A stretch of 64,000 nt of DNA from Castor canadensis. Taxonomy: Eukaryota; Chordata; Mammalia; Rodentia; Castoridae. Position 1 is the stretch's first letter, and every line of letters begins with the position of its first letter. The stretch lies in the NCBI RefSeq assembly GCF_047511655.1, contig NC_133390.1, forward strand, positions 132,361,583-132,425,582, read 5' to 3'. Below are positions 47,098-59,070 of this stretch, piece after piece. Made by a program: the position numbers and the translations under genes. Below the pieces are notes generated by a model. It worked only from the letters and a program-made list of their open reading frames with translations, did not search any database and was not told the origin of the DNA.

Positions 47098-47770
47098 GGA
47101 GAGGTACCAAGATGGTAGATAGCTGGTAGAGCCTGGAACTCTGAGCTCTCACAAGCCTGAAATAAAACTTCAGGTTTGTGGTAGCAAGGGTAGGGGAACC
47201 TGGCTACTCCACCAAGTAAGATATTGCCAACACTTAGACAGACCAAATGTATAATGACTAATCTTTAAATTAGCTTTTTATAGTATAAAACAGCTCCAGA
47301 AGCCCAGGTGCTGTGGCTGTCAGATGCAACACTGGACCACTAGGGAACAGTTTCTTTTCTTTCTTTATTTTTTTCCTTTGCTCCTTTCTCTCTCTGAAGA
47401 GCAAAAAATCAATGCAGAGAACTGCAGAATTAATTCTGAAAGTGACTGGGTTATCCTGGACCCACCAAGATTTGCAGACATGGGACCTCTCACTGCTGTT
47501 TGTGACCTGGACTGCTCACCCCCAATACAAAGGAGAGAAACAACCCATTTAGAGAAGAGCTTTCCACCAAACAGTTCAACTCCAGTGACTTGTGCAACCT
47601 CTTTGGAGAACAGCTTACTCAAACAAGCTGACCTGGACTGCCTACCCCCACAAGAGGAGAGTGGGCTTAAACATCCTGAGTGGAAAACCCCAAACCTGTC
47701 TGGTAGAAAGGGACATCATCGATTTCCATGTAGTCCAGCATATCAACCCAAAGGAGTGGCAAGCACACAG
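47098..47770 (+). mobile_element. Possible 5' UTR of an older L1
   Basis: It begins 'gtaccaagatggtagatagc', which resembles an L1 5' end (compare 59771 and the inverse of 28640). It runs into L1 ORF2 sequence at about 47770. A 153-codon frame (47324-47785) crosses it and resembles no protein I know, so I treat it as chance. Confidence 0.35.
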
Positions 47771-49255
47771 CAGAGGCAGTGCTAAGTGGGAAGTTTATAG
47801 CCATGAACGCATATATTAGAAGTACAGAAAAATCTCAGATAAATGACCTAATGCTGTATCTCAAACTCCTAGAAAACAAGAACAAGTTAAACCCAAAAAC
47901 AGTGGAAGGAGAGAGATTAAACAGTGCCCAAATCAATGAAATGGAGATTAAAAGAAAACATACAAAGAATCAATGAAGCAAAAAAGTCAGTTCTTTGAAA
48001 AGATAAAACTGGTAAACCTCTAGCAAACTTCACTTAAATGAGGAAGGAGAAGACCCAAATTAATAAAATTAGAAATGAAAGAGTGGAGATTACAACAAAC
48101 ACCAAAGAAATCAAGGGAATCATCAGGGATGACTTTGAAAATCTACATTTAAATAAATTGCAAAATCTAGAAGAAATGGAAAAATTTCTAGCTACATATA
48201 ACCAACGAACATTGAACCAAGAAGATATAAATTGCCTAAATAGTTTTAGAAGAAGTAACAAAATTAAAGCAGCAATAAAGAGTCTCCCCCCCAAAAGAAA
48301 AAAGTTCAGGACCTGACATGTTCACTGCTGAATTCTACCAAACCTTTAAAGAACTAATACCAATACTCCTCAAACTTTTCCATAAAACAGAAAGGGAAGG
48401 AACACTACCAAAATCATTCTATGAAGCCAGTATTACACTCATCCTAAGACCAAACATGGATACAACAACAGAAAGAGAGAAGTACAGGTGAATCTCGTTA
48501 ATGAATTTAGATGCAAAAATTCCCAATAAAATACTGGCAAACTGAATTCAACAACATTTCATAGAGATCATATATCATGATCAAGTCAGTTTCATTCCTG
48601 AGATGCAAAGATGGGTCAACATACGAAAATCATTAAATGTAATACACCATATTGACAGAAGCAAAGACAAAAACCACTTGATCACCTCAATAGATGCAGA
48701 AAGTCTTGGACAAAATTCAACATTCTTTCATGATAAAAGCTCTGATGAAACTAGGAATAGCAGGAATGTAGCTTCACATAATAAAGGCTATGTATGACAA
48801 ACCTAGAGCCAACATCATTCTAAATGGGGAAAAACTAAGAGTATTTTCTCTATGCTTGGAAATGAGACAAGGATATCCTCTCGCTCCACTTTTATTCAAC
48901 ACAGTCGTGGAATTCCTAGCATTTAGACAGGAAGAAGAAACAAAAAGAATTCAAATAGGAAAGGAAGTCGTCAAACTAACCCTATTTGCAGATGACATGA
49001 TTTTATTCCTAAAAGTCCTGGAAAATGCCACCAAAAAAAAAAATCCTAGATATCATGAATAGCTTCAGCAAAGTAGCAGGATACAAAATCAATTTATAAA
49101 AATTGGTAGACTTTCTATATACCTAGAATGAACAGATTGAGAAAGAAAATAGGGAAACAATTCTATTCACAATAGTCTCAAAAAATACTTGCTAAGTACT
49201 TTTGTAAATGTCACAATGTACCTCCAAGTATAACAATAATATGACAATAAAAATA
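47770..49255 (+). mobile_element. Older L1 ORF2 fragment with a short 3' end
   Basis: Plus-strand ORF2 enters in the linker (GKFIAMNAYIRSTEK). It continues in broken frames through the RT with [20 protein letters not shown] (48611 on), PLAPLLFN and LFADDMILF (about 48985). The sequence then jumps near 49190 to a 3' UTR end ('tttgtaaatgtcacaatgta') and an A-rich tail, so the C-terminal third of ORF2 is missing. Several frameshifts and stops make it inactive. Confidence 0.8.
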
Positions 49256-49289
49256 AAATAAATTAAAAACAAAGATAATTGATTTTGTG

Positions 49290-49560
49290 GTGTCATCTAG
49301 CTTTAAAAAATGAACAATGCAATTAATAAAACTGCACAACTTAAACAAGAACAAGCTAAACCCAGTTAGAAAGCAAAAAGAAATAAAAATCTGGGCAGAA
49401 ATTCTTGAAATGAAGACAAGAAAAATACAAAGAATCAGTAAAACACAAAGATAGTTCTTTGACAAGACTGATAAACCCTTAGCCTAAGTAAAAGAAAGAG
49501 GGAGAAGACCCAAATCCATAAAATTAGAGATGAATGAGGGGAAAACACTAGTGGGTGCCT
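49290..49560 (+). mobile_element. Second L1 ORF2-linker fragment
   Basis: It resembles 47870-48070 in order ('aaacccagttagaaagcaaa', 'atacaaagaatcagtaaaac', 'gagaagacccaaatccataa'). It is separate from the preceding copy's tail, so it is another short L1 piece. Confidence 0.6.
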
Positions 49561-50450
49561 GAGAAGGAGATGGGGTAAAGAAATATGGGAGGCAGGAGCT
49601 CCAGGACCTGACAACACTTCTGAAGAATGGAGGACAAGAAGAAGGGAAGGGGGAGAGGAGGGATGAAGAAATGACCTGATGTTACTCAGAACAGGTCAGC
49701 TAGGGGAAGACGACTTTGAAGAGTACTGAAGTGGGTGGGCGGCTGCTGCAATGGGAGGTCGTGTGTGGAAGGCACAGACCTACTCACAGAGGATCAGAAG
49801 GCCTCATGGTGACTTTAGTTCATTCCTTGTTCAGTCCCAGAGAAAAATATGACAGAGAAAGGCTAATTGGGCCACGCGCTGCTCTGAGAGGAACAGAGTA
49901 CCAAGCGGCGCACAAGGAGAAGCAGCTGGGAAGTAGGGGATTTAGACAGTATCCAGCTGGGAGGGGGGCACATACACTACCAGGATTAGGGATCCGCAAG
50001 GAGGGGTGTTATGGAATGGGGTCTGTCGGGAGGACTGGATGGGGGAAACCCAGAAGGTGATTTCTAAAATGTGCAGGTACTGCACCTGCACATATGCCCA
50101 GATAGAGCCACCCTCTTTCTTCCCCCTTCCCCGTCCCTATCCTCATCCATCTACCCTTCTCAACATGGCTCTCCCTCCCCTAAGGGTGAAGGTTGGGTCA
50201 GAGGCTTCGGTGTGCAGCTCCATTGTGACTCCATACATTCCTCCTGACTCAAGGGGAGCTTGTCCAGTCCCTTTTCTCCTTCATCTTTCTCACTAACCAA
50301 TGGGATGGGAGAATTTCAGCCACGCCCACATTCTATGGTGCTAAGCCCTGGATACAACTCTTCTGGCTCAAACCACCATTAGTGACTGTTAAAGGCAGTT
50401 TTTGGTGATAGCTGAGGTGAAGTGGATTGTGTTGATTTCAGGGATTGTGG
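49560..50450. other. Unassigned sequence before the GOLGA2 retrocopy
   Basis: G-rich at first, with some CpG (about 49870-50030). No gene recognised. The last part may be retrocopied 5' UTR, but I could not place its start. Confidence 0.4.
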
Positions 50451-50452
50451 AG

Positions 50453-53086
50453 ATGTGGCCCTACATTTTCCCCATCCCAGTCCTGATATGCCAGAAGAAA
50501 TAAGACAGAGAAAATTGGATGCATCCAAGAAAAAGTTGAGGGAGTACCAGCAAAGGAACAGCCCTGGTGTTCCCCTAGAAGCAAGAAGAAAAAGAGGAAA
50601 AGGGCAGTAACCCTGTGCCAACCACTCCTGGGGATTGTAAATCACCTGAGGATGTGCTGCTCCTGCACCAACATCTGAAGATGACACTGGGGTGCCTGCC
50701 AGTGTCTCTTCCCCTGACACAAGCATTAACACCCAGGTGTCACCTCAGAAGCATGGTGGACTCAATTTTATGGATGAGGACAGGACTTCACCACAGACCA
50801 AGAGCCTGCTGCAAGATTCTCAACAACTCAATGGTAACAGTCTTGTTTCTGAGTCTACACCCAACATACACAGGGAGGCCCTTGCCTCTAATGCCAACCA
50901 GAAGGATCTGGAGAACAAGAGCTAGCAGTAGCCTGGACTCCAACTACCTAAAAATCCAACAACTGAGCAATGAGCTCGAGAAATTGAAGGAGAAAAACCT
51001 GCATCAACTGGAAAAAGAAAACAAGGGCTAGCAGAAGGTGCTGAGGAGCAGGAAGATCTATGCAAGCGGCTGCAGCTTCACGTGCACACCATAGAGATCC
51101 TGCCACTGAGAACTCAAACTTGCACACAGCTCTGTGCCTCCTGTGGCAGGAAGCCAGGCAGAGAGTGGAGAGTCGAGGCTCTTGCCAGCCGCCTCCAGTC
51201 TGCCTAACAGCGTGAGCGAACTGGAGCTGACTGTGTGCCATGTCCACACAGAAGAAGCGGGGGACAGGTGCAATAAGAAGATCATCAAACAGCAAGATGC
51301 TCGGAGATAGGAACTGTACAAGAATCTGGAACACACTGAGGACCTGACCCAGCAGAACTCCAAACTGGAGGAGAGGCTTGGAGTGGTAAGATGGAGAAAG
51401 TGGCCATACATCCTGAAATAGAGGAGCTGCAGAAGGTGGAGATGTCAGAGCTGCTGCTACAGTTCTCCAGTGGGTCTCAGTCCTCTGACAGTAACCAGGA
51501 GTTATAACAGGTCATGGAGAAGCAGGCTCAGCTAGGGACACAAGTGGGGACACTGACCAAATTACTGAAATAGCTGCAGCTGGAAAGAGACCAGTACAAG
51601 GAGACTCTGAAAGGAGAGAGTGTCCTGTGGAGCAAAGATGGAGAAAGTTTTGGAGCAGGTGCACATATTAAGGGCTAAGAAGGAGCACAGCCTGCATCAG
51701 GTGTCAGAGTTGAAGGGCAAGTTCCTGAACTCAGGAGCCAGCTAGTGGAGCCACAGCCACCACAGTCCCCAGCAGGTTCATCCAAGGCAAAAGAGTGGCT
51801 GAAGGAGGAGCTGGAGAACCTGCAGAACAGCTTCATGCACAGGTGCAGGAGAATGAGAGCCTTTGTCTCCAACAGGAACAGGAGGGAGCGGCTGCTGGTA
51901 CTGCAGAAGGTGACAGAAGTCTGGAACCAGCAGGCAGAAGACCAAAAGAAGATTCTGGAAACTATGGAGAATGACTGAACAACAAATCAGCCATGCACTC
52001 CTGCAATACCACGAGCTCAAGGAGCAGATGGCCAGGCTGCAAGATGGCTTCATAAAGATGACAAACGACATTGTGGTGCTCACCAGTGCTCTGCAGTCAG
52101 AGCAGCATGTCAAGAAAGAGCTAGCCAGGAAGGTGGAAAGGCTGCAGGAGATGCTGGGAGACATGGAGTAGATGGTGAAGGTGAAGAGCCAAGAAGCTCG
52201 GGGTCTGCAGGAGAAGCCAGACCAGTGCCTGGCCCACCTGCAGCAGCACACAGCTGACCTCTGAGAAGGAGGCACAGCTGCTGAGGCAGACACAGCTCCT
52301 GGAGTAGCTGCGGAACGAGGAGGTGCAAGGCAAGATGGCTTTGGAGATGGCCCACCAGGAGTTGATGGAGACCCAGGAGTGGCTAGAAGCCACCAGTCAG
52401 CAAAACCAGCAGCTGCAGGAACAGCTGATCCTCCTGGCTGTCCCTGAGGAAGGAGTTGGGGTGAACGATGTGAAAAATGATGAGGAGGCTCCTGCTCTCC
52501 TCTCTACTCTCCACCGTCATGCTGTGGGAGCTACTCCCCAGAAGACATGGTAGCATTTTTTAGTGCTATTCTTGCCCATGCCAAAGCAGAGCAGGTAAGG
52601 CTGCAGGGAACTCTGAGGAAGCAGAAAGCACACTGCTGATGCCTGGCTCAGCTGGCAGTCTGGGCCCCCTAGGAGCAGGGTGACTCTGTGTGTGTGTGCA
52701 GAATAACCAAGCCCTTCAGGTGCCCATGGAGAAGCTGCAGAGCTGCTTCCTAGAGGTCGGGAGGAGAAGCTGGAGTTCAGGAATCAGTTCACGGAGCCAG
52801 AACATTGCTATGTCCAACTTTCTGAAGACACGGACACCATGGCAGAGTCTTCTATGAAAGAGCAGTGCCAAAGGCACAGCAGGGCAACTTTCAAGAGGTC
52901 CGCTGCACTGAGATTGTGGAATCCACACAGGGAGAGGCTGGGGCGGCTTCCTCTCTGGAGACCCCCACTGATGTGACATGTGAGATTTAGACCTCCCAGG
53001 GGCATGAAGGCTTGGGCAAACTGTGTGTCCTCTTCTTCTACTAGGCTCCTGAGAAGGAGGGGGTGAGACTCATGCTGATCTAACAC
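50453..53086 (+). pseudogene. GOLGA2: Processed retrocopy of GOLGA2 (GM130), heavily decayed
   Basis: GM130 is the coiled-coil cis-Golgi matrix protein that binds p115 and GRASP65 and tethers vesicles. The copy opens with ATG-TGG-CCC (50453), a MWP start like the long isoform. A one-base shift follows, then at 50488 the frame with [15 protein letters not shown], the p115-binding basic N-terminus. Later blocks include NYLKIQQLSNELEKLKEKN, a QILETMxND-like block, [13 protein letters not shown] (52085 on), MALEMAHQELMETQEWLEA, TSQQNQQL, and SEDTDT. The C-terminal FFY segment (about 53035) is followed by TAG where the family has Arg, then a stop at about 53086. All three plus frames are used, with many stops. 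About 100 residues before the C-terminus are deleted. There are no introns. Identification rests on motif order. It is far older than the MIA2 retrocopy. Confidence 0.88.
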
Positions 53087-53500
53087 ACTAACAGCCAATC
53101 CTGGGGAAGTGGGGCTTAGTCTCTGACCCACCCCAGTTCCTGCCACCCTGTCCTGCCACTCCTTCCCAGTCACTCTTTTATATTTAGAGTACAATATCAA
53201 CCCCCTTGGTTTAACAGGGTGCACAAACAGCTGCACTTTGGCGATGGCTGAATCTTCATTTTTGGACTTCTTTTCCTGAGAAATAATCAGTTTCCATCTT
53301 CTTTGAGGCTGGATTGGCCAGGCACCATTCTCAAGGGCTTCCAGGCAGTTGTGGCTAAGCACAGGCCAGGAGAGGGCAGAGTCCACGTTGGTGTTCATGT
53401 ACATGTGGCATTCAACTCAGAACTGGAAAGTTTTCAATTTAAGTCACAGTAACATTTTGTAGTTTTGAAATTCAACTTTTATCTTCTACTGTTATGTCTT
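53087..53500. other. Possible GOLGA2 3' UTR remnant, then unassigned
   Basis: The sequence directly after the last GOLGA2-like codon may be 3' UTR. No poly(A) tail is visible before the CA repeat, so the end of the retrocopy is unknown. Confidence 0.35.
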
Positions 53501-53504
53501 TCAT

Positions 53505-53597
53505 ATATAGACACATACACTCACACAGGAACACACACATATGCACACACATTCACACATGCACAGAGGCACACACACAATGCATACACAAGGGCAT

Positions 53598-53641
<44 letters not shown>
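53505..53641. repeat. CA-rich microsatellite
   Basis: Impure ACAC with GCAC/ATGC interruptions, ending in a pure (CA)n run of about 40 bases (53600-53641). Confidence 0.95.
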
Positions 53642-53643
<2 letters not shown>

Positions 53644-54192
53644 CCCATGCTTGTTTCTTAAAAGTATCTTTTGCTGTGCTCACTTTCAGATGTGAAAATA
53701 TTTTTTTCTTTTTTCTCTTCTAACCCAAATATTACTAGTTGTGACATAGTTTCCCTTTAACTACAAAATTAAGTATCCTTAAGATACATAGCTATATTTC
53801 AAACCTCAATTAAACCAAAAATAATAAGATGTTCTTAACATGGACATAAAGGAAAGGTCACTATGTTCTAAACAGAATAGGCCTTAGATATACAAAGAAG
53901 AATTCTCTACCCCACATGTTCAAATGAATCTATCTTAAAGTTCTTTGTTTTAATCAGTTTTGTGTTGTTCCTGCTGTGTTTATATGTATCTGTATGTGAA
54001 GGTAGATATGAAAATGTTAGACCCAATTCTACAAATGTCATTTGTGTGCATACTTAAAGAACTAGGCAAATTCTCAGCAAATTTTGGTTATGGTTTTATT
54101 TATATCATGTATTTGAGTAGGAGTATCTTCTTTCTCCTAGAATATATGTAACTGCTAGAATATGTAAAATACAGCCATCAAGAAATAAATCA

Positions 54193-54425
54193 GGCCAGGA
54201 GCTGATGACTCATGCCTATAATCCTAGCTACTCTGGAGGCTGAGACCAGGAATATTGCATGGTTCAGTTTTCTCAGGCAAATAGTTCATGAGACCCTATC
54301 TAGAAAACACCGAACACAAAAAACTCCAAAAGGCCTGGTGGAGTGGCTCAAATGGTAGAGTGCCTGCCTAGCAAGTGTGAGCCTTGAGCTCAAACCCCAG
54401 TACTGCCAATATATATAAAAAAAGT
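54193..54425 (+). repeat. Complete dimeric B1-ID SINE
   Basis: The left monomer is B1-like ('actcatgcctataatcctag', 'actctggaggctgagacc'). A short A-rich linker precedes the ID-like right monomer ('cctggtggagtggctcaaat', 'gagtgcctgcctagcaagtg', 'caaaccccagtactgcc') and an A-rich tail. This is the clearest copy of the dimer in the window. Confidence 0.92.
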
Positions 54426-54840
54426 ACACACATACATCCCCTGTCTTAAAGGGTAATTATCCAAGCCAAAACCAACCCTTGGTGGTAAACTGCTGGAGTG
54501 TGTCCTGCAAGGTGGCAGCCATGAGAACTAGAGCCCAAATACGGATCCCCTGGGGCCAAAATTAGCAACACAGAATGTGTTTTTGCATTGCAGACACATG
54601 TAGTTGTTTGTGCCAATATTTGGACCAAATAATTCTCGTCTTAGGGAAGGCCCACATCATTTATGAGAGAGCAGGAACCATTGGGCAGGAACTGTAGCTA
54701 TGTGCTGACTGGTGTTCTCAGCTGGAATGTGAAGGCTGAACTCACTGACAGTGTGAGTTCCCAGGCTTCTTGAAGAGTCAAGACTATGGAATTATCTAAG
54801 GAGAATTCTGGTTAAGGAGGTAAATGAAGGATACTTTTAA

Positions 54841-54912
54841 TGGGATGGGCGTATAGCTCAGTAATATTGCATGTGCTTAGCATGCATGAATCCATAGTTC
54901 TATTCCCAGCCC
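54841..54912 (+). repeat. ID SINE
   Basis: 'gggatgggcgtatagctcag', then 'gtgcttagcatgcatgaatc', then 'tctattcccagccc' form a full-length ID body. Confidence 0.8.
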
Positions 54913-55016
54913 CAGCCCATGCTCCTAAAAATCAAACTTTTGCGTTTGAGTTTGTAGAACAGTACATCCAAGCTAACCATAGTAGGTTTAGATTACAAAA
55001 TTTAAAACAATCAAAA

Positions 55017-55100
55017 GGGTTATAGTCTGACTTAAGTAATAGAGTCCTTGCCTAGCAAGTGTGAGGCCCTAGAGGTCAAACCACAGTAACACCAGAAAAA
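55017..55100 (+). repeat. ID-like SINE
   Basis: 'gggttatagtctgacttaag', 'gagtccttgcctagcaagtg' and 'aggtcaaaccacagtaacac' are followed by an A-rich tail. It is like the right monomer of the dimer. Confidence 0.75.
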
Positions 55101-55238
55101 ATAACGCAATTAAAAAAGCTGTATTTGAGTAATCTTTGAGAAAAGCAAGTCATAAAACATACAACCCAGTCATATGATTTTTAAGGTCTAAAGCACATAA
55201 GTCAACTGAAATAATGGTTGGTTACAAATCCTTTTATT

Positions 55239-55239
<1 letters not shown>

Positions 55240-55284
<45 letters not shown>

Positions 55285-55289
55285 ACACG
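55240..55289. repeat. (AC)n microsatellite
   Basis: About 20 uninterrupted AC units (55241-55278), then an impure end. Confidence 0.97.
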
Positions 55290-56410
55290 TTAAAATGTTT
55301 TCTCTTAAAGTCATTTTAAATTCTCAAACATTATTCCTGATACTGTTCTCCAGGACTATGAAGTGTCTGAATAGTAAATAGTGTTGTTTATAGTTCATTC
55401 ATAGTTGTCTGGCTTTCCATGAAAACCAAAAATCAAGGAAAGATACAAAGAAGAAAGAATTTTAATTGAGACTTTATTTTAGAATACTTTGATGTATCTA
55501 GTTTGAATGAGGAATTAATGCTAATCTAGCACCAATCTTCCAACAGGTGTTTGACTGATTTCTTGAGTGAAAAGCTAGAACTATTCAAGGCATGGATGAC
55601 TAATGATAAATCAGACTAAAGTAAACCAGAGTAAGTTAGCATTTTATAGCATATAAATTTTCATAAGCTTGCTAGTCTAAATACTGTTCATTTCAAGGAT
55701 TTCCAAAGTCAACTTAACAGACACTGAACATTTAACTTTCTAGGACAAAGTCAGTCTTAACCACAGTTAAATTTCATCTCTGCTTTCCTGGGACAAGATA
55801 GTCATGTTCTATCTTTTATGATTGAAATAATGGACAGTGATGATGTCTAGTTATAGGCTCTTTCTGATTGTTAGTTGGGAAATTTAGAAGTATCTCTGTT
55901 CTAAAAGAATTATGAGATAGTATACATAAATTTTACAGGCAGAAAAAGGATAAAATTGCTTTGTAAATATTGTACTCTTGTTAGCATCCTTGATATATAG
56001 GTTTATGTATTACACGTATAAGTACATGTATAAGCACATGTATTTGTATGTGATTATTTATGTGTCATATATGTAAATGTATGAAAACTTTTGGTATAAG
56101 ATGGCCAAGACCCAAAGACACATATCTTCATGGATGATGCAATAAAAAATAAGACATTTTATTAAAGTCATCACGACCAATATGTTCTGGAAAATTCAGA
56201 TCTACTAATAGTCTCATATTCTTTACTTAGATTATTCCACACTATTTTATAACTTTCTTTCTATTGAAATCCTCAATTTTTATTACAAACATTTGAAATT
56301 GTATTTAAAAAGGAGTTGGTTTATTTTCATTGTGCAGCCTGTTTTAGTAAGAGTCATATCTATTTTATTTAGGATTTAGAAATGTTTATTTATTGGGTTA
56401 CTTTTAATTT
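55290..56410. other. AT-rich unique sequence, no gene
   Basis: No gene or repeat recognised, apart from tandem-like 'tatatgtaaatgta' words near 56020-56085. Confidence 0.5.
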
Positions 56411-56427
56411 AAGAATTGTCTTAGGGA

Positions 56428-57035
56428 AATGGGCAAGTGAACTAAACAGAACTTTCTCAAAAGAAGAAATTCAAATGGCCAGAAAACACATGAAAAAATG
56501 CTCACCATCTCTAGCAATAAAGGAAATGCAAATTAAAACCACGCTAAGATTCCACCTCACCCCTGTTAGAATAGCCATCATCAGCAACACCGCCAACAAC
56601 AGGTGTTGGCGAGGATGCGGGGAAAAAGGAACCCTCTTACACTGTTGGTGGGAATGTAAACTAGTACAACCACTCTGGAAAAAAATTTGGAGGCTACTTA
56701 AAAAGCTGGACATCGATCTACCATTTGATCCAGTAATACCACTCTTGGGGATATACCCAAAAGACTGTTACTCCAGAGGCACCTGCACATCCATGTTTAT
56801 TGCGGCACTATTCACAATAGCCAAGTTATGGAAACAGCCAAGATGCCCCACCACTGACGAATGGATTAAGAAAATGTGGTATCTATACACAATGGAATTC
56901 TATGCAGCCATGAAGAAGAACGAAATGTTATCATTCACTGGTAAATGGATGGAACTGGAGAACATCATTCTGAGTGAGGTTAGCCTGGCCCAAAAGACCA
57001 AAAATCGTATGTTCTCCCTCATATGTGGACATTAG
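56428..57035 (+). pseudogene. L1 ORF2p C-terminal fragment, open
   Basis: About 200 codons of the ORF2p C-terminus with no internal stop. It includes [19 protein letters not shown], the Cys/His-rich C-terminal motif required for retrotransposition. It ends at the family's normal SLICGH stop. Endonuclease and RT are absent, so it is inert by truncation, not by point mutation. It supplies the undamaged CGA codon used above to explain the stop at 22937. Confidence 0.9.
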
Positions 57036-57413
57036 ATCAAAGGCAAACACAACAAGTGGATTGGACTATGAGCACATGATAAAAGCGAGAGCACACAAGG
57101 GAGGGGTGAGGATAGGTAAGACACCTAAAAAACTAGCTAGCATTTGTTGCCCTTAATGCAGAGAAACTAAAGCAGATACCTTAAAAGCAACTGAGGCCAA
57201 TAGGAAAAGGGGAACAGGTACTAGAGAAAAGGTTAGATCAAAAAGAATTAACCTAGAAGGTAACACCCACGCACAGGAAATCAATGTGAGTCAATGCCCT
57301 GTATAGCTATCCTTATCTCAACCAGCAAAACCCCTTGTTCCTTCCTATTAATGCTTATACTGTCTCTACAACAAAATTAGAGATAAGGGGAAAATAGTTT
57401 CTGCTGGGTATTG

Positions 57414-57474
57414 AGGGGGGGGGAGCGGGAGGGGGTGGAGTGGGTGGTAAGGGAGGGGGTGGGGGCAGGGGGGA
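57414..57474 (+). repeat. G-rich tract of the L1 3' UTR (G-quadruplex candidate)
   Basis: The plus strand has at least six runs of three or more G within about 60 bases. The same tract occurs at 20980-21050 (plus) and, inverted, at about 20020-20080, 21805-21870 and 22078-22140. G-quadruplex-prone 3' UTR tracts are an established feature of mammalian L1s. Confidence 0.75.
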
Positions 57475-57543
57475 GAAATGAACCAAGCCTTGTATGCACA
57501 TATGAATAATAAAAGAAAAAAAAAAAAAGAATTGTCTTAGGGA

Positions 57544-58785
57544 GTGTTTATCAGAGCTATAACCAAGGATGGATGTGTTAGATCAATGATTCTGTGTCAA
57601 CAAAACAAGTATTTTAACAAAAGTATCCCTATGCAAATCTGTGTCTAGCTTGTTAGTGTGATAGCACTTATATCCTCAAAATATGTTAATATGTGGACTA
57701 GATTAGAATGGAAAATGGATTGGAAAAGTGCAAATTTGGTTATGGGGAGACAAAAAAAGTGGTTTCTATGATTTCCATCAGGAGAATTTGATCATGAAGG
57801 AGGCAACACAGGACAGCAGATAGATTTAACTTGTGTTTAGGAGTTGTGATAAATGGTACTTGGGGATTAAATGAATATTTAAGATGAGCAGGCAGCTGAT
57901 GTCAGGGATCTCTGGTTTTAAGCATAACAAGCTTAATTATATTCTGCTCATAGAGTTATGCAATAACAGAGGAGCAAATGTGGAGAAAACCATGATTTTT
58001 TTGTGTGTTTTAAGTCTGATTTACCTGGAAAGACGTCCATCTAAAGACAGGGACAACTACAAATTTCTGAAGTCCAAGTAAAAAATGGGAATGAAGGGTC
58101 CGTGTTCAAAAGTCATTGAGAATTTCAAGATGGTGAACACAAAGCACCAAAGCACACACAGGGCCTTCTGAACACTGGGCCAGCCCAGATCCCACTCCTT
58201 TGAGCCTGGCCAGGACTGCAAAAGTAGGAAGAGAGGCCTAAACTCAATATAAACATGGGAGTTGTTGAAAGAATGGAATTATATGAATTGTTTCAGGAAA
58301 GAAGATATACTCAGATGAAAAGATAGCCTTGGGTAAAGCCTTGAAGAGTCCTGATACCAAATTTGAGGGTCACAACAGAAGACAGAGTAGTAAATTGTCC
58401 AAGAAGAAAGTCACTACTATTTAAGTGAAGATAAATCAGAAAAGTCTGATGCTGGAGCTGTCAAAGGAAGATGTACTCTATGGAACAGGGATTGTTCAAC
58501 CCTGCCAGTGTCTGCCAGAGAATGTGGACTGGGGGCACACTTTTGACTTAGCAGCAAGGGATTTCTGGTGATCCTACAGGCATTTCAGTGGTGCAATTGG
58601 AAATGGGAATAAAAATATCAAGAGCAAGGAGTGAGTTAAAAGTGAGAATAATAAAATATAAAGCAGTTATAAGTCTGAAGTGAAAGAGGAAAAGGATAGT
58701 AGATAGAATATAATAGTGTCAAACTTTTTTAAGATAGGGAGCCTTAAAGCATAAATCTACATGTATGATATCTATCTACTGTCAT
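57544..58785. other. Unique sequence, no gene recognised
   Basis: AT-rich. The short open frame at 57884-58081 resembles nothing I know. Confidence 0.5.
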
Positions 58786-58792
58786 CTATCTT

Positions 58793-58830
<38 letters not shown>

Positions 58831-58842
58831 ATCTATCTACCT
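58786..58842. repeat. (TATC)n microsatellite
   Basis: About ten uninterrupted TATC units, with impure flanks. Confidence 0.95.
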
Positions 58843-59070
58843 ACGTTCTATTCATTTCTGTCCAGAAACAGAGATAGAATGAGAGAAAAAGGTTAATTGG
58901 AGACAAATACTTTCATTAGAAGAAAAAGAAGTGAAAATACATATGTGCTTATAGATGTATAATGAAATATTGAGGAACATACTGAGAGCTTATTTTTTTC
59001 TTGGTCATGTTATAATATAAGTCAGAAAATAAAACAAAGGTGGTAAAATGGAATTAAGAAAGAAATGGTG

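Larger units (their letters stand above)
56428..57526 (+). mobile_element. Young 5'-truncated L1 (1.1 kb) with a 17-bp target duplication
   Basis: Exact duplications 'aagaattgtcttaggga' lie at 56411-56427 and 57527-57543. The insert begins inside the ORF2 C-terminal region, passes the ORF2 stop at 57035 and a 3' UTR with a G-rich tract, and ends in poly(A). The uninterrupted reading frame and perfect target duplication mark it as one of the youngest insertions here. Confidence 0.95.
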
